A stretch of 6,798 nt of DNA from the NCBI GenBank assembly GCA_015484715.1, contig WFUY01000039.1, positions 1 through 6,798 on the forward strand, written 5' to 3'. Below, piece after piece: positions 6,718-6,798 of this stretch. This DNA comes from Thermoflexales bacterium (GTDB lineage: Bacteria > Chloroflexota > Anaerolineae > S140-20). The notes beneath the pieces were generated by a model that worked only from the letters and a program-made list of their open reading frames with translations, was not told where the DNA came from and searched no databases. Each line of letters starts with the position of its first letter. The stretch's first letter is position 1. A program made the position numbers and the translations under genes.

Positions 6718-6749
6718 ATCGGTCGGATTTGCCTCCATCCTACCGATGG
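6716..6749 (-). repeat. Inverted repeat next to the ribosome binding site of the wHTH gene
   Basis: CCATCGGT and ACCGATGG form a perfect 8-bp inverted repeat with an 18-nt loop. In the mRNA the 3' arm contains the first two bases of the GGAGGTG ribosome site, so a hairpin could limit translation; as DNA it could be an operator. The loop holds a second SD-like GATGGAGG, repeating the true one 19 nt away. Confidence 0.45.
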
Positions 6750-6770
6750 GGTGTTGCACCTACCGCAACA
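6737..6770 (-). promoter_or_regulatory. Possible promoter of the small wHTH gene
   Basis: TAGGAT (6742-6737) matches the -10 consensus at four of six bases. TGTTGCGG (6770-6763) precedes it with exactly 20 nt between TTGCGG and the hexamer, the same element and spacing as in the cas promoter (6479-6446). Taken alone it is a weak promoter call; the shared geometry is what supports it. A -10 here would place the TSS inside or beside the 6716-6749 inverted repeat. Confidence 0.35.
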
Positions 6771-6771
6771 C
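6751..6771. promoter_or_regulatory. Operator-like inverted repeat upstream of the wHTH gene
   Basis: GTGTTGC, 7 nt, then GCAACAC: a perfect 7-bp inverted repeat spanning 21 bp, a typical size for a dimeric HTH operator. It overlaps the -35 region of the putative wHTH-gene promoter. The same half-site (TGTTGC/GCAACA) recurs twice around the cas promoter, at 6429-6434 and 6474-6479. This fits autoregulation; binding is inferred. Confidence 0.5.
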
Positions 6772-6798
6772 GTGCCAACGCCCGGCGCACCGAGGGGG

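Noticed and set aside
6447..6719. Alternative 90-codon minus-strand frame overlapping the small wHTH gene
   Set aside because: The frame giving the clear winged HTH (6494-6706) has the well-placed GGAGGTG; this one yields a low-complexity Pro/Arg/Gly-rich product.
1..6798. CRISPR array or leader
   Set aside because: No regularly spaced 28-29 nt direct repeats were seen; any array for this system must lie outside the window.

Overview
This 6.8 kb window is the front half of a type I-E CRISPR-Cas effector operon. It lies entirely on the minus strand and reads from right to left. In transcription order it holds a 70-aa winged-helix (wHTH) protein, an unusual 1216-aa protein that joins a complete HTH-WYL transcriptional regulator to a complete Cas3 nuclease-helicase, cas8e (cse1), cas11 (cse2), and the first 233 codons of cas7e (cse4), which is cut by the left edge. 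The gene order cas3-cas8e-cas11-cas7e is the standard I-E order, so cas5e, cas6e, cas1 and cas2 would be expected just outside the left edge. No CRISPR array is visible.

High GC (about 65-77% in most 60-base blocks counted by hand), strong AAGGAGG-type ribosome binding sites and Arg/Glu/Pro-rich proteins point to a GC-rich bacterium. A thermophilic Chloroflexota-like or actinobacterial host is possible, but the sequence alone does not decide it.

Layout: 1-700 partial cas7e; 697-1203 cas11; 1227-2747 cas8e; 2744-6394 WYL-cas3; 6395-6493 intergenic region with a near-ideal extended -10 promoter, a palindrome and half-sites; 6494-6706 small wHTH gene; 6707-6798 upstream region with two inverted repeats. 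Two junctions (cas3/cas8e and cas11/cas7e) are 4-nt ATGA overlaps and the third is a 23-nt gap, so the cas genes should be co-transcribed and translationally coupled.

The main novelty is regulatory. The effector helicase carries its own DNA-binding and ligand-sensing regulator. A separate wHTH protein, 41% identical to the fused HTH over 41 ungapped residues, is encoded immediately upstream. The regions upstream of both genes carry the same 8-mer (TGTTGCGG) exactly 20 nt before a TAnnAT -10-like hexamer. Together this suggests an autoregulatory circuit in which the small wHTH and the WYL-Cas3 fusion act on the same operators. An in-frame ATG with a good Shine-Dalgarno sequence at the regulator/nuclease boundary could also yield free Cas3 from the same mRNA. 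Separately, the middle of cas8e (about codons 117-356, covering the expected PAM-reading elements) has a clear drop in GC and GC3, as if this part had been exchanged by recombination.
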